Assembly (NCBI GenBank): GCA_030544235.1
Contig: CM060463.1
Coordinates: forward strand, 13,166,190 to 13,230,189
From: Lepturacanthus savala
Lineage: Eukaryota > Chordata > Actinopteri > Scombriformes > Trichiuridae
Direction: 5' to 3'
Length of the DNA: 64,000 nucleotides
Each line of letters begins with the position of its first letter. The stretch's first letter is position 1. This document shows, piece after piece, positions 1-11,749 of this stretch. Made by a program: the position numbers and the translations under genes. The notes below the pieces were generated by a model. It saw only the letters and a program-made list of their open reading frames with translations. It made no database searches and had not been told where the DNA came from.

Positions 1-2356
1 AAACAATAGATTTTCATCTATATTATTTTATTGTTCTAGACTTTACCCACTTCAGTCATTATAGTCACATTACCAATGGGTATTTATCAAAAATATCCCT
101 GTGAAAAACATTTTTGCCAGTCATCTCTACAATATGTTTGCAATATTGATATATTTGATTTTGGCCATGTCTCCTAGCCCGGCAGACAAGATGTTCTGCT
201 GCCTGTGATGCAGTGCTTTCTGTGTTACTCTGTGTTATGTTAAGTTATTTTTCAAAGCAACTATTCCCACACGATGAAAAATGACATCAGGCACTCGGAG
301 GTCAGACTTGGGGTCCTTGGGTCCACTGCCCGTGGTTAAGGTCAGTGGTGGGCAGCTGACATTGGGTCACTGCCTAAGGGGAATGTGGCAGACATCATTA
401 ACCTGAGGCTGACCCCTCGGGCCTTGCTGCTGTCATGGGGTCAGCCAATCAGCTTATCTCTGACGCTATTACATCATCATTACTGACAGCTTCTATACGG
501 ACAAGTATGAGTTTTCGGAGAGGCTGTATAATGATGAGGGTAATGATAAATTATGGGCGAATGTCTTAAGTAACCATGGTAACAGGGATGACTGGCAGAA
601 TGGGATGGGGAACAGACAGAACAAACAGAATGAAGCACTGAAGGATCAAACGCATGTAAAATAGAATTAGATGGATGTAAGGACAGATGAAAGTTTGACA
701 TAATAGCTAAACATAAAAGTTGATTTAGTAATAAGAAGGTAGATGTATCAGCAACAACTGGAGTAAAAAGGCAGCACACATTCTGACATGTTAAACAAAT
801 AAGAACATCTATAGAGAGTTGTACATTCCGTATTTAACTGGACTGATTTTGTTGTACTGCACTGCATAAAAAGTAAATCCAAAGTGTTCACTTCTCTACC
901 CTGTGATTTTGCTCCACATTACCCTACACATGAAGCCTCTGCAGCACCAGTGCAAAGGTCCAACTGAAATAAATGAGATAGCCTGTTTTTGTTTTGGCAT
1001 GAAAGCTATCGTCAGTGACGGGCCCTAAGAGGGAAGAGCCACAAAAACAAGAATGAAGACAACCACTGAACAGGAAATAAGACAGCAACTACAGATGGTG
1101 GCAGAAATGAGGAAGAAAGGAAGGTGAAAGAGACAAACTGAACGTGGTCATTCACATCATTTACTCTACCACACAAAACACACCTGTGCACTCAGCCTAC
1201 TGAAGGCTTATAAAGGAGTGCTGTTTTTACTGAGTATTCCACTCCATTAGACAAAAGAGAGAATGGTGCGCGTGCATGTGTGCGCGTGTGCTGACATTTA
1301 AAGAAAAAGCTTTAAACCGGCCTTTTAATTAAGCTATTTTAAAAGTGAGTGAAATGGAGGGGACGGATGGGTAGGTTTAAAGCACACGCAGGGAGAAGAA
1401 TGGGGTCACTGAGACAGGTGGCCGACTAAGAGTGAGGCACACAAAACAAATGACAGGGAAAAAAAAGATGAGAGAATATTCAAGCAGCTGCAGCCCAAAG
1501 AGTCGGTGAGCAGGGACGGACAGAATTAAACGAGGAATGAAGGTCAGGGAGTATAAGCGCGGGATGTGAACAGGTATATATGTCCGCCTCAGAGAAAACT
1601 AAACTGTGTCATAGTGCCTTAAAGTCCGGAGGCTGAATGCATGCGTGTGTGTCTGTGTCCTCTATAACGCATGCAGGACCATGCTCTGTGGATCGGTTAC
1701 TCGTGCTATTTCCCACAATCTCACACAGCGGGGAGGGCACCGAACCACACTGTGTGTGTGTGTGTGTGTGTGCGCTTGTGTGTGTTACTTCTGTGAGTGA
1801 CATTTCACAAATCCAAGGGACTGAGCTAACTAAGTCAAAGTACAGAGAGTTTGTCAAAAGAGGGAAAATCAGGTCGAAAAAGGATGAAAAGAAGTCAACA
1901 GGAAAAAGAAAGAGCTCTTCATACTTTATATTGTTAATTGTTAATTACAGCGAACACAACAGAAGAGTAATGCGATCAGGGGCAGAAAGAGGACTGTTTT
2001 GGGGACATACTGACATCAATAGTTAGTTACAACATATAGATGATTTTGTGTATCCTTGTGTGTTCATGTGTGCAAGTAAGAATGCATTCAGTCGTGTTCT
2101 TGACAAAAGGCAATATCTACCATTTGAAAGCAAGCAGTGCAATTTAGCCAAGAGCAACGGCATCATATTCTCCTTTTAGCCCACTTTCTAACTGTACAAC
2201 TAACGCTAATACAGTGTGCATCCATGTCAGTGCTTGATAAAAAAGAAATAAGCATCTCTTGGTGGGCAAGTGTACTGAACGGTTCAAAAGGAAACGCTGA
2301 AAAGAAACAGCCAAACAGAACCCAAAAACTGAACAGATAGAGAGGTAAGAGCTTAC
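1..2356 (-). other. Start of plxna1 intron 2
   Basis: No coding exon is recognisable on either strand; the next plexin coding segment expected after CINS is not present. The stretch holds a (TG)11 microsatellite at 1751-1772 and a moderately GC-rich patch at 290-470. Open frames here do not resemble known proteins. Confidence 0.75.
1751..1772. repeat. (TG)11 microsatellite
   Basis: Perfect 22-base TG run within plxna1 intron 2, followed by an interrupted TG-rich tail to about 1786. Confidence 0.95.
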
Positions 2357-2357
2357 C
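2351..2357 (-). other. Splice donor of the first coding exon
   Basis: Minus-strand reading is AACTCG|GTAAGC, with GT at 2356-2355. The break falls right after the codons for CINS, where plexin-A homology stops; the reading frame beyond it (VSSYLSIC...) has no plexin character. Codon phase is 0. Confidence 0.92.
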
Positions 2358-3538
2358 GAGTTGATGCAGGCGAGCTCCTTGTTGAGCAGCCAGGGTAAGG
2401 AGAGCTTCCCGTCCCCCTTGTAGCAGGACTGAATCCTTTCTTTGATCTTCTCCTTTATCCTCCTCAGGGTGAACAGGCACAACGCTGACTCTTTGGGTGG
2501 TTTGGCCCGGTTCTTCTGACCCTGAGAGAAGACCGTGAAGAGGATGTCTTCATTCTCAGAGATCCCCAGGGAGTTGGCCAGCTGGCGGCCCGGACGGGCC
2601 AAATAGGCGTCCTGCACCAGCCGGTATTCCACCCCGTCTTTAGTGCAGCCGATGGGGAACTCGACGTAGGAGTAGAACTTGGGGTCATCCACGCAGAGGC
2701 GCACGATTTTAGAGGTGAAGAACTGCTCCCCGCTGGCGTCCGGGGAAGTGAGTTGGGTATCTAGCTGCATCGTTAGATAATACACAAACTGCTCACTGCT
2801 GAAGCTGTAAACATAATAGATGTCGAAAGCAGGGAACTTGGACAAAGTATCTGAGGGGATCTTGAGCTGAGAGGAGACAAACTCGTCCTGATAAACAAAA
2901 CTAAACATGTCGGCGTTCTCCTCGTTCTCCATCAGCTTGCGGCTGGACAAGGTCGGGAAGTACTCGGACTTGCCGTCTATGGGGGTTCCGATGAAGAGTT
3001 TGCTGGTTGGGCTGTGGGGGGAGCTTATGATGACCCCGGACATGGTGCCCGACTCAGCCACGCTGGACAGGTAGTGCTCCTTGCGGTGGTGAGGTTCCCC
3101 CAGCTTAAAGAGGTCGTCCAGACGCAGGAACTGGCAGATGCCCTGCGAGGTGCTGCCGCAGGCAATGAGGCGGTTCTGGTCATAGTCTATGAGAAGAAGC
3201 TTGTTCACATTGGGGGTTTGGGCCAGGTCGTGAGGGCAGGACTGGACGCTGGGTGGAGGGTAGCACTTTTCATTGTCCACCACTGGTCCGGTCATGTGGC
3301 TGCGCAGTTTGGTCAGGTTGCTGGACAGCTTGAAAATCCAGTTGACAGCTCCTACATAGACCTCTCCGGTTTTGTTGTGGATGGCCAAATGTGTGAGTCC
3401 CCAGTCAGCAGGAGTAAATCGCTTGAAGGGTGGGGGTTGGCCTCCAGAGAAGGATGGGCTCGTTATAAGCAACAGCCCCAAGAGGAGAAACAAGGTCCCG
3501 AGGCCAGGGGAAGCCGCTGGCCGAGCTAGGGGACACAT
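2357..3538 (-). CDS. plxna1: Plexin-A1-like receptor, first coding exon (N-terminal 394 codons)
   Basis: This exon encodes the start of a class A plexin, a single-pass cell-surface receptor that binds semaphorins (with neuropilin) and signals through a cytoplasmic GAP domain in axon guidance. The ATG at 3538 has G at -3 and follows an in-frame TAA eight codons upstream. Residues 1 to about 31 form a signal peptide (hydrophobic run GTLFLLLGLLLI). The Sema domain starts near residue 42 and runs off the exon. Family hallmarks include DNEKCYPPPSVQSCPH, GICQFLRLDDLFKLGEPHHR, GTPIDGKSEYFPTLSSRKL and KIPSDTLSKFPAFDIYY. Extracellular cysteines lie at 92, 101, 127, 135, 282, 298, 354, 372 and 391, and N-glycosylation sequons at 55 (NKT) and 74 (NLT). 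The end, IKERIQSCYKGDGKLSLPW then CINS, fits A1 better than A2, A3 or A4 as I remember those families. The exon ends in phase 0 at a GTAAGC donor. Later Sema, PSI, IPT, transmembrane and GAP exons lie outside the window. Trp67 replaces an Arg that is usual here. Confidence 0.95.
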
Positions 3539-3822
3539 ATCTTGGCTGTCTAGAGGCAAGGCTTAGGGGGATGGGGAAGGAGAAAGAGAGGAGGAGGAGG
3601 AGGAAGAGGAGGAGGAGGAGTACTAGCTCTGGTACCAAGTCCCAAGTCAGGATGTTCTGTTTTTCCTGCCTTACCGTCAAGGAATAAGGGAGGACACAGA
3701 GGGAGAGAGAGGAGGAGGAGGAGGAAGAGAGGGGGACAAAACTCCTATCGATCCGCTGTCCTGTTCTCAGTGTTCCAAGCAGTCATCAGGAACATCATCC
3801 ACAGAGGCACGAGGTGGGAGCC
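3539..3822 (-). other. plxna1: plxna1 exon 2 leader (5' UTR part)
   Basis: This is the 284-base untranslated part of the coding exon, between the acceptor AG (3824-3823) and the ATG at 3538. The sense strand is strongly pyrimidine-rich, with two (TCC)n-type blocks around 3590-3622 and 3707-3733. It contains a short upstream ORF (3745-3798). The extent rests on the acceptor prediction. Transcript data could move the 5' edge or show a transcription start inside this leader. Confidence 0.75.
3745..3798 (-). CDS. Short upstream ORF in the exon 2 leader (17 codons)
   Basis: Two tandem ATGs at 3798 and 3795 open a 17-codon frame (MMFLMTAWNTENRTADR) that stops with TAG at 3747-3745, about 207 bases before the plexin ATG. 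No similarity is recognised. If the leader is transcribed as predicted, the scanning ribosome meets this frame first, so it may lower plexin translation. Whether it is used is unknown. Confidence 0.4.
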   Translation of the reverse strand: MMFLMTAWNTENRTADR

Positions 3823-3848
3823 CTGCAAGGCAGAAAGAAAAAAAACAT
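3823..3848 (-). other. Splice acceptor of intron 1
   Basis: On the minus strand a run of T and C (mirror of the A-rich stretch at about 3834-3846) leads into CTTGCAG, with AG at 3824-3823. This is a textbook polypyrimidine tract plus acceptor, 284 bases before the plexin start codon, and it implies at least one non-coding exon further upstream. Confidence 0.75.
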
Positions 3849-5420
3849 TGAGTGTCTAAGGAAAATTTCCTATTGATTATGCATCAAGCAGGCAGGGAAC
3901 ACTAAAAGGCTCACAAATTGCACAGCCAAAATTAGAAAGAATCCAAGCTGACATTTGCCCCGGTGATAAATAAATGATATCAAATCAAGTCTGGAAGGCA
4001 AATGTGTGTCGGCATTTAATTATGAGGGAAGATAGCAGAGGAGGCATGGGCCGATTATTAAAGGCTCTGTACACATAATGCATCTTGCTGGAATGAGTTA
4101 TAGACTCGCAACACAGAACTCTTTAATATTTCATGACTTTCAATGTTACCGTGGTGGCTTTGGAGGAGGCGTGTGTTTGAGAAACTGCCAATAGCCACTG
4201 TTAGTTGACAGCAAGCGATTTATAGTCAGGTCTGCCCGAAGGCTTTCCTGTCCGTTTGAACATTATCAACACGCAACACAATGTTGAAATGTCATTATGC
4301 TTGGCATCAAGTTCTTGTGGCAGCACAAAAGACCACCCAATATTCAAATATACCCTTGATTAAGATGCCTGTGAGGAGAGGGGTCTGCAAAAAAATGTAG
4401 GGTCATGCAGCAGAGTCAAAACAATGCAACATCCAGCGAAGTGGACTTTCTGGATTATATCTTATCTTCCCGCTAGTACCTGGAGCAACGTGCTAGCATC
4501 AAAGATTTGGTTGTTTTCTTTCCTTTTACCACACAGTGCTATTTCTGTCCTGGACGTGGCCTAACAAAACCCTCAGAACACGCGGCCTTGTTCCCTCCCT
4601 CGCTGCTGCCGCTGCCCCCTCACACCAGCTAATTCTGTGGAACGAAGCAGTGAAGCTTAGGAAGTACACATTTTACTCAGGGCTGCTTTCATCTTGTAGC
4701 TTTTTCTACAAATGCACGCACAGTTTCCACATTGCACAGGCTATAACCCCGAGCTGTTACCCGCAGACACCCGAAGGTTTGAAGGGAATTGAAGGTAATT
4801 TATAGGATGGGAGGTTTACCGGTGAAGGACAGGAAGAAGGAGAAGAGGAGGAGCCCAGACGGTGAGTATTTGGCCCCTTTGGGGCATCCTACAACTACAA
4901 TACCAGGAGAGTTTGTGGTGTGTGCTACTACTTGACAGGCCAATCATGTTCATGCAATACCGGGACATTAGTTCTCCTGTAAATGCTGATTATGCAAAAG
5001 AGGACGCAACACTCCCAGGGACCCGAAGCTTCAATTTCACCTTGACTATCAAAGTGTCTGCGCGAAGGATGTTTTATGACCACACCGAATCGGAAAAAAT
5101 GAGAGACACTACAGAGAGGCGAAGAGGGTAGGGAGAGAGGAGGGGTGTGTGGGAGGCAAAAAAACATGAGATAGGGGAAAATCAAAAGGAGAGGAAAGAG
5201 GAGAGAGGCAAAGAGGAATGCACATTTTTTTTCCCCCTTTCTTTATCTCCTTATCTTGATTTCTACCTCCTGCTCCCCTTCTGGTGAGTCATTCAGGAGC
5301 AAGGCTATCTACCTCTCAATCACCAAGCATGCTAGTCAAGTAGTGTGGTCAGTTTACCGAGCCCATAAGGATGAATGAGTGTGTTTCATTATGTGTGTCT
5401 CTCGTGTTTCAGCCATGTAT

Positions 5421-5425
<5 letters not shown>

Positions 5426-5469
<44 letters not shown>
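5426..5469. repeat. (TG)22 microsatellite
   Basis: Uninterrupted 44-base TG run, the longest dinucleotide repeat in the window. Confidence 0.97.
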
Positions 5470-5471
<2 letters not shown>

Positions 5472-6029
5472 TGGACACTGAAAGGAAAAACTGCACTTCC
5501 GCGAGTACAGGGGGGAAAAAACACCTCTGTAAGAGGAGTCATTGAATTGCACATCAATTAGTCACTGCTATTGCAAATTATGTGCAGGAGAAAGTGAGGG
5601 GGGGAGAGAGGGGGAGCGGGGAAGAAGAGAAATGGTAGCGGCGTTGTTCATGGAATAGCAAACCATAGCTCAGCTGAGCCAGGTTCAGGGAGAGGTCCAC
5701 AAATGAGAGGCTGCGAAAAGACAAATAGAAGGTATAACAGAAACCAAGAAAAAAAAAAGGTGAGGTAGAGGAGCAGAGCAAGGAAAAAAAAAAAGAGAGA
5801 GAGAGAGAATGTAAGGTACCGAGGGACAGAGAAAGAAAAGAGCAGAACGGTGAGCAAGGACCAGCGGGAGCCAAACAAAAGGCGGCACTTATGCTGCATT
5901 CTAATCGGGTCTCTACCTGCGCTTGAATCAAACACCAGGGGAGCCCCGCGGATCCAGGCACCTGAGTGCGGTAACTGCAGACAGAAGGGCCTGAGCTGCA
6001 CTTACCAGACATACCTCCACTTTCCACCC

Positions 6030-6260
6030 TGTCAGATTAAAACGACTCGATGCGGATCGCGGCCTCTGCGACATAAGCAGCCGCAATAAAGTGCCGAGCC
6101 GGCCTATAAAATACAGATTTCTTGCTCGACGGTACGTTCGCCCCGCGCGACGGCAGCAGATGTCAATTTAAAGCGCGGCGACGCACGGGGAGGCCGTCTG
6201 CCTCATTTTCCTTTTGTCATTTCCGAGCGAGGGGAAAAGACACGACGAGGCGGAGTGAGG
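6030..6260. promoter_or_regulatory. CpG-rich patch in intron 1
   Basis: Dense CpG (for example CGCCCCGCGCGACGG, AAAGCGCGGCGACGC) stands out from the CpG-poor surroundings. Such patches in long first introns can be alternative promoters or CpG-island-like enhancers. No donor or start codon can be tied to it. Confidence 0.3.
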
Positions 6261-7441
6261 GAGCGAGTGAGTGAGAGAGAGACTGATGAAGAACAACAGA
6301 GAATCTGAACCGGAGAAGAGCGTCCCTGCAGTGATTCCTTTTCATTTAGGCCAGCCGCTGCTTGATGTAAGAGAGTGTGAATCGCACAACAAATTGCATC
6401 TGGGCGTCTCCGGCTGCTTGTTATCTATCCCGGTAATGGATGACGGCATCACAGCGCACTTCATCAATAAATACATACTTATCTTCTTTCACAATAAAAC
6501 TTCAAAACTAGCAGAAGCAGAAACAAGATAATAAAAGAATCACACTGACAATCTTTGGAAATGGCCTCAAAATTCTTCACCTTCAATCCCTCTACTTCCA
6601 TCCCCCCATCACGGCAGGCATGTCCAACTGTTGAAGACGTACTGTAGTCAATCACCCCCCCCCCCTCAAATTTCTCCATTTTGTCTCTCCCTCCTTATCC
6701 CTGCAAACCCTCTTCCATTTCAATTTCCCCCGAAGCTAAAGTGAAATGGTGGAAGAGCAGCCGGAGCAAGGTTGAGAGCCATATCTGGCACCATCAAGGA
6801 AAAACATGTCAATCATTACGGGCTGGAGTGTTTCTGCTGCTTTGGGAATGGGCAGCCACCAAACTGAGGCTGTTATCACATGAGGGAAAAGCATTAGAGA
6901 GGATGGGCAGTTGATTGGATTTGATATCAGGACACCCTATCAATTGACAGAGGGCTGTAGTGCATCGCTACAAGCACTAGGGACGGGAACGCGGGATTGA
7001 AAAGGAGGTAGAAGACATAACAGTGGAGGAAAAGGCTCGGAAGGGAGGAGTCTCTACTTTGGTTTTTACTTTGTGTTGTTTATTTATGTTAACAGTGGCA
7101 GGAATCCTGAGTTCCTTTCCACGTATACTTCTGCAGCGAAGCAAACTCCCCTCGCAGTCTGTTTTTTTTCCACGGCACCAAACGATTTTATCTTACGACT
7201 TGCACAGACTTTCATTATTTTTCCCACGGCGCAATGAAAATGGATATTAAGCACGTCGTGTCGCCGTTAATTGAGAGTGAAAGTGATGACAAGTTGACAT
7301 TCATTAAGTTACACGAATGTATATTCACTTAAAAGACCAGAATCCCAAAGAAGACTTTTTCACTTTTTCAGATGCTATTCCAGGAGAGAAGAACCATTCA
7401 GACCAAAACATGAAGCCAGTACAATGTTGATGTAGCAACTC

Positions 7442-8289
7442 TAGAGCTGCCGAGATCAGTCTACTTTTAGTCTACTTTTTTTATTAAAATTAGTCAATTA
7501 ACATGTTTGGATAAGACAAGTATGAGGAATCTAAAGCCTTCCACCCGGGTACCCTCGCTCCCTCCCTCCTGCCTGTTGATTTGAGTACCGTCTCACGTTT
7601 GAAACGACAATGGCGGCAGCTAGTGAGTTGGGATCATGGTCGGAATTAAAGACAGTTGCGAGTGCCAAAACCGTAAAGGGCCCATAGTATGGAAATACTT
7701 CAGAACAGCAGGCGATGGAGCGCCTCGTACAGTCTGCCTGAGTTTGCTGGCTTACCACAGGAGCACCAGTACAATGTACGAGCACCTAAAGACAAAACAC
7801 ATGGGAGCTATTGAAAATGTTTCAGAAAAGTAAAAGACTAGTTAAGTACTATTAAACACTGAGTTAACTTGTGTGTTTGTTTATTTATAATAATTTAAAA
7901 CTTTATGCAGGTGCGTGTGCACATGTTGTAACAGCAGATCAGAGCCCTTAGCAAACAAATTAAAATATAAGTACTATAAAAAGTATGTGTATATTGAAAA
8001 ACGCGGATAGAGGGAGTTTTGATTTAAATATATTTTAATGTCTTGGCAAGGTCTGCTGTGCTTTGAATCTCTATGGCAACAAGAGAGTGGGAATGATGCT
8101 GCTGCAGGTTTTATCCCACAATCTCCTCATATCAAACCTGACGCTATACGGTCTCACTGTGTAAAAGTTTAAAAATGTCACATAGCGAAAAATTATAGAA
8201 ATTACCCAGGTTTTTTTTTTTTTTTTTTTTTTTTAAACTGGGTCGTTAAGGTTAGTCGACTAACCAAAAAATCGTTAGTGGCAACACTA
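7442..8289 (+). mobile_element. hAT-type DNA transposon remnant with BED-finger fragment
   Basis: The ends look like hAT terminal inverted repeats: the left end starts TAGAGCTGCC and the right end, read in reverse, starts TAGTGTTGCCACTAACGATT followed by a GTCGACTAACC-type subterminal block. Inside, from about 7611, MAAASELGS and then, after a frameshift, GPIVWKYFRTAGDGAPRTVC with a following H-x-H tail near TMYEHLKTKHMG resemble the N-terminal BED zinc finger of hAT transposases; one expected cysteine pair is incomplete. The catalytic part is absent. A 24-base T run lies at 8211-8234. I see no matching 8-base target duplication, so this is an old, internally deleted copy. Confidence 0.65.
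7611..7833 (+). pseudogene. Broken BED zinc-finger fragment of hAT transposase
   Basis: This is the coding remnant within the hAT element. The start MAAASELGS lies in one frame. The BED-like part (VWKYF, a Cys, then HLKTKH) lies in the frame that runs from 7636 to the stop at 7831-7833. BED fingers bind DNA; here the finger is degenerate and no RNase-H-like or dimerisation domain follows, so no active protein is expected. Confidence 0.55.
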
Positions 8290-9887
8290 CACAGATAAAT
8301 ATTTGCCACTGAAATCGGTGAATGTCATCTTATTTGTAGACAGCCAATAGCAGCGAACAAGATATTACTGTATGGATGATGAATGTGCACATCCCTAGTT
8401 ATAATTGGTAGTGTGTTAGAGAGCCTGTAATAGTGTCCAATATAAATTATGTTTTTAGTGTCTGTCTGTACCTGCGCAAGGACCGCAGATGGAAATTAGC
8501 TGATCGCTAAATCTGGCAGAAATCATCATTTTGAGATGAATGGGGTTTTTTTAATACATGGTCCTTACTAAATAAAGAGATAATAATGTATGCCGCGAGG
8601 CAATTCCAGAGCCCGGTGAGGTGATGAGCCGTTGGTGACTCTTGTGAGCTGAGCTGGATCAACTCTTCCCTCTTCTCAGCCCTCTTCTCCTAAACAAGCT
8701 AAACCCGTCCGTTCAGATAATGGTCGCTGCTCAGGCCCGGAGCTCTGCTGATTTATTGCCAGTGGCATATCAATTACAGCACTCTCCACTGGAGGGGAGA
8801 AAGAGGAGGAGAAGGTGGCGAGAGAGGGATGATGATGAGGAAAGGAGAGGAGCAGCGCTCAGACAAATTCTCTGCCCTCTGCACTGCATCACACAACATG
8901 TGGGTCACATCTGGGACGGGGGGGAGAGAGGAGAGCAGGTGAAACCCGGGGGTTTAGAAAAGAAGGATTATATATATTGGACGCTCGATGGGGGAAACGT
9001 GCACATTTGAGAGAGAACGGGGCAAAAGGTTCGAAAGTAAATGCTAATTCTCTAAACACACGTTCACATATGCACAATTATTCAGTTATTGTAACCCGAC
9101 CACGGCGTAATCGAGGAGGTGACTGCAAGCAATAGCCTGTGACTTAAAAGGCACATTAGACACACTCCAACCTCCCTACACCCACTACATATCCTCTGTG
9201 TGTGTGTGAAAGGCATCAATATGCACACAAACACATGTAAATGCATAAAACAAAGAACCAACCGATATATTATGCGCATTCAAATCAAAACAGACGCGCA
9301 CGCATGAAAAAAAAAAAAAAATTAATGGGTCTCTATCTTAATCTGCCTTACACCTCTTCACTCAGCAGCCCAAAACACTCCAGAGATTGGAGATTTGCCC
9401 AGGGGAAGAGGGGGGAGACGGGTGAGGAGGGGGGGCAGCGAGGGATTGAACAGCAAGAGGAGGCGGCAGGAGGCGAGGAGGTTTGTGGTAGAGGGGGGTT
9501 GGATGGTTAGAGAGGAGGTAAGATAGAAGGGGAGCCTAGCCCCTGAAGCCTTAATCCTCTCCCAGGGTCTGCCTAATCTCACTGCAGCTATCTGCATATG
9601 GGAAGAATGGATTACCATCCCCCCGACGCACTGACGGATGGACGGATTGACGGAGGGATGGGAGGCAATCCCTGGACAGACGACACACTTGCAGTCGGAC
9701 TCTAGAGTTATTACAGAGTAGTGGGGCACACACACGCTCGAGACGAACCTCAGAAACACACACACAGACACACACACCGCAGGTACAGGCAAGTAATTTG
9801 CAGCCTGGTTAGCCGACCAGTCTGACATATGTCCCAGTGAGGGGTAGGCAAGTCCATCCACCTACAATGGCTAAATGAGAGAGCTTT

Positions 9888-9923
9888 AAAAAAAAAAAAG
9901 GGGGGGGGGGGGGGGGGGGGGGG
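9888..9923. repeat. A12/G24 homopolymer tract
   Basis: Twelve A residues are followed directly by 24 G residues on the plus strand. The plexin pre-mRNA would carry C24U12 here, while the plus DNA strand could form a G-quadruplex. The exact length may be unreliable because of sequencing or assembly slippage. Confidence 0.9.
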
Positions 9924-10739
9924 ATCAGGCCACCAATACCACAATAAAGCTGGAGAAGTCCAGTCTGAACACTGCAATAATGATAATAATGAAATCACTG
10001 TTTCCTGAGGATTATCAGAGAATGTCAACATTGCAATAATTCACTGGAATGTTATCAAAAAATATTCAAACCCATCTGTCACTGACCATGGGAATTTGCT
10101 CATGATGATTTCCTCAACATTTTAACAACAGCTGAACGTTGGCAGAAAACCCATTAATAATCGGGCTCTGGCGGTACAGATTATTTTTGGTTTTACCCTA
10201 ATGGAAAAGCGTTCCATTTGCCCCCCGTTTGGTGGAGATCGCCGTGTTCGTACACCAGTCTCTGATCCTATAAACCCACAGGTCACCGCCGCAAGTCTTA
10301 CTGGACCGTGCGATTCAAAGCTGTCCGAGTGGAGGAGTGCGGTTAGCCCCTTTAGCTGGATATTGTAGTCAGAGCCATGCTGCCGTTGTAAATTTCTCCC
10401 TGGGAGGTCAGAAGCGGTCTTTGGGTAGTTTATAATGGAGCAGACGTTGGCGAGGAAGATTGAGAGACGGTCACCTTGGCTTAGCCTTTAACTTCGCTTG
10501 GATGCTGGCTCCTGCTCGGCGTTCGTGGGGTTGATGCCGAGGCCTTTCGGCTTGGCGCCCAGAGCGAACCGAGGCCGCGCGGATTTTCCGACGCATCTCC
10601 ATCTGGTTGTGTTTGGCATTTAAAAAAAAAAAAAAAGGAATCGCAGCAACGATGGCAACGAGCTCGTGGTTAATTTGGCAACAGCGCTGCAGCTATCATC
10701 GCAGCCCCTAGAAAGTACATCTGAAATATGAGCTAGGGC

Positions 10740-10760
10740 AAAAAAAAAAAAAAAAAAAAA
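10740..10760. repeat. Poly-A tract (21 A)
   Basis: Plain homopolymer with no SINE or LINE body recognised next to it. Confidence 0.9.
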
Positions 10761-11724
10761 CACAACTGTCCCTTTACTGTATTCAAGTCATCTGGTGAGC
10801 CAAGACATATTTCAGAGGAGGTAAGACCAATTTCCAAGAGGTTGGACGATAAAGCAGTATTATATATTGCAGTATCTTGTATCATTTCCTTCCTGCCTTG
10901 GCTAAAGGGGAAAAAGCTGACTGGCAAGTCTTGGGGCGTATAAAAAGCCCTTACGAGTTCTGTTTTAGTGCCAACGTAAATCAGTTTAGTGGAGGACAAG
11001 CGCCGGTGCCCTTTCTCACTCTCTGTGTGGCAGGTGGCCTGCCAAAACAAATGCCTTTTTCCAGAGTACAAAGGTAGCGTATACATGTACGCGTGCGCGT
11101 GCATGCACGTCAGAGAGGAAGTCAAGACGGTGGAACAAATTGAGCCCCCTGTCTTTAGAGCACCTGGCTGGCTGACTCTAAAACCTTCGACCCGGCTGGA
11201 GCGATAAAAACCTACTCCAGACTTGTCTCGCGGCTGCCCTTGACGTATCAGGGTTTAGAGAACGCTACAGATTTGAAACGACCACCTCAAACATTGTCCC
11301 CGGGTTATTCTCTACAATGAATTAGACTACATTAGCCGAGTAGGAATCCTTTCGAGCATGTGCTTTACAAGCCCCGTTATATGGAGTAATGTCATTTGAA
11401 GATTGTAAAAAAGTTTTCAGAGTGAGCATCGTGAGCCAAAAGAGTCGTAAAGCACACATGAAAAAAAGACAAAAAGACTTTGCGTCAGTTTTTTTTTTTT
11501 TTTTTTTGCTAGCCTGTTCATTAATCAGTGTTAATCTGACACACACACACTGATGTCACTTATTTCCGCTGTCCTCCTCTATTTGCACCCAGGGCTTAAA
11601 TCAGCGGCCTGCACAAGGACGAGGGAAGAAACTGCCAGACAATCTACTCACTCACGGGCTGGAGCGGCATTAAGTACAAGGACTACTGCTTCTCTGACAT
11701 CCAGTGCGCTGAGTGAATAACAGG

Positions 11725-11749
11725 CGTGTGTGTGTGTGTGTGTGTGTGT
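11725..11749. repeat. (GT)12 microsatellite
   Basis: Perfect GT run; a shorter GT tract follows near 11884-11900. Confidence 0.9.

Larger units (their letters stand above)
3849..7441 (-). other. Intron 1, coding-proximal part
   Basis: No exon is recognisable. The stretch at 4000-4350 is AT-rich with TAATTA-like sites and no repeat character, a possible conserved element. A (TG)22 microsatellite sits at 5426-5469, purine-rich low-complexity DNA at about 5580-5850, a CpG-rich patch at about 6030-6260, and a short C run near 6655-6665. Long frames on the minus strand at 5578-6027 are shadows of the purine-rich sequence. Confidence 0.6.

Noticed and set aside
3536..3559. Plexin start seven codons upstream, at 3559
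   Set aside because: The codon there is TTG, not ATG, and a TAA lies two codons before it. The first in-frame ATG is at 3538.
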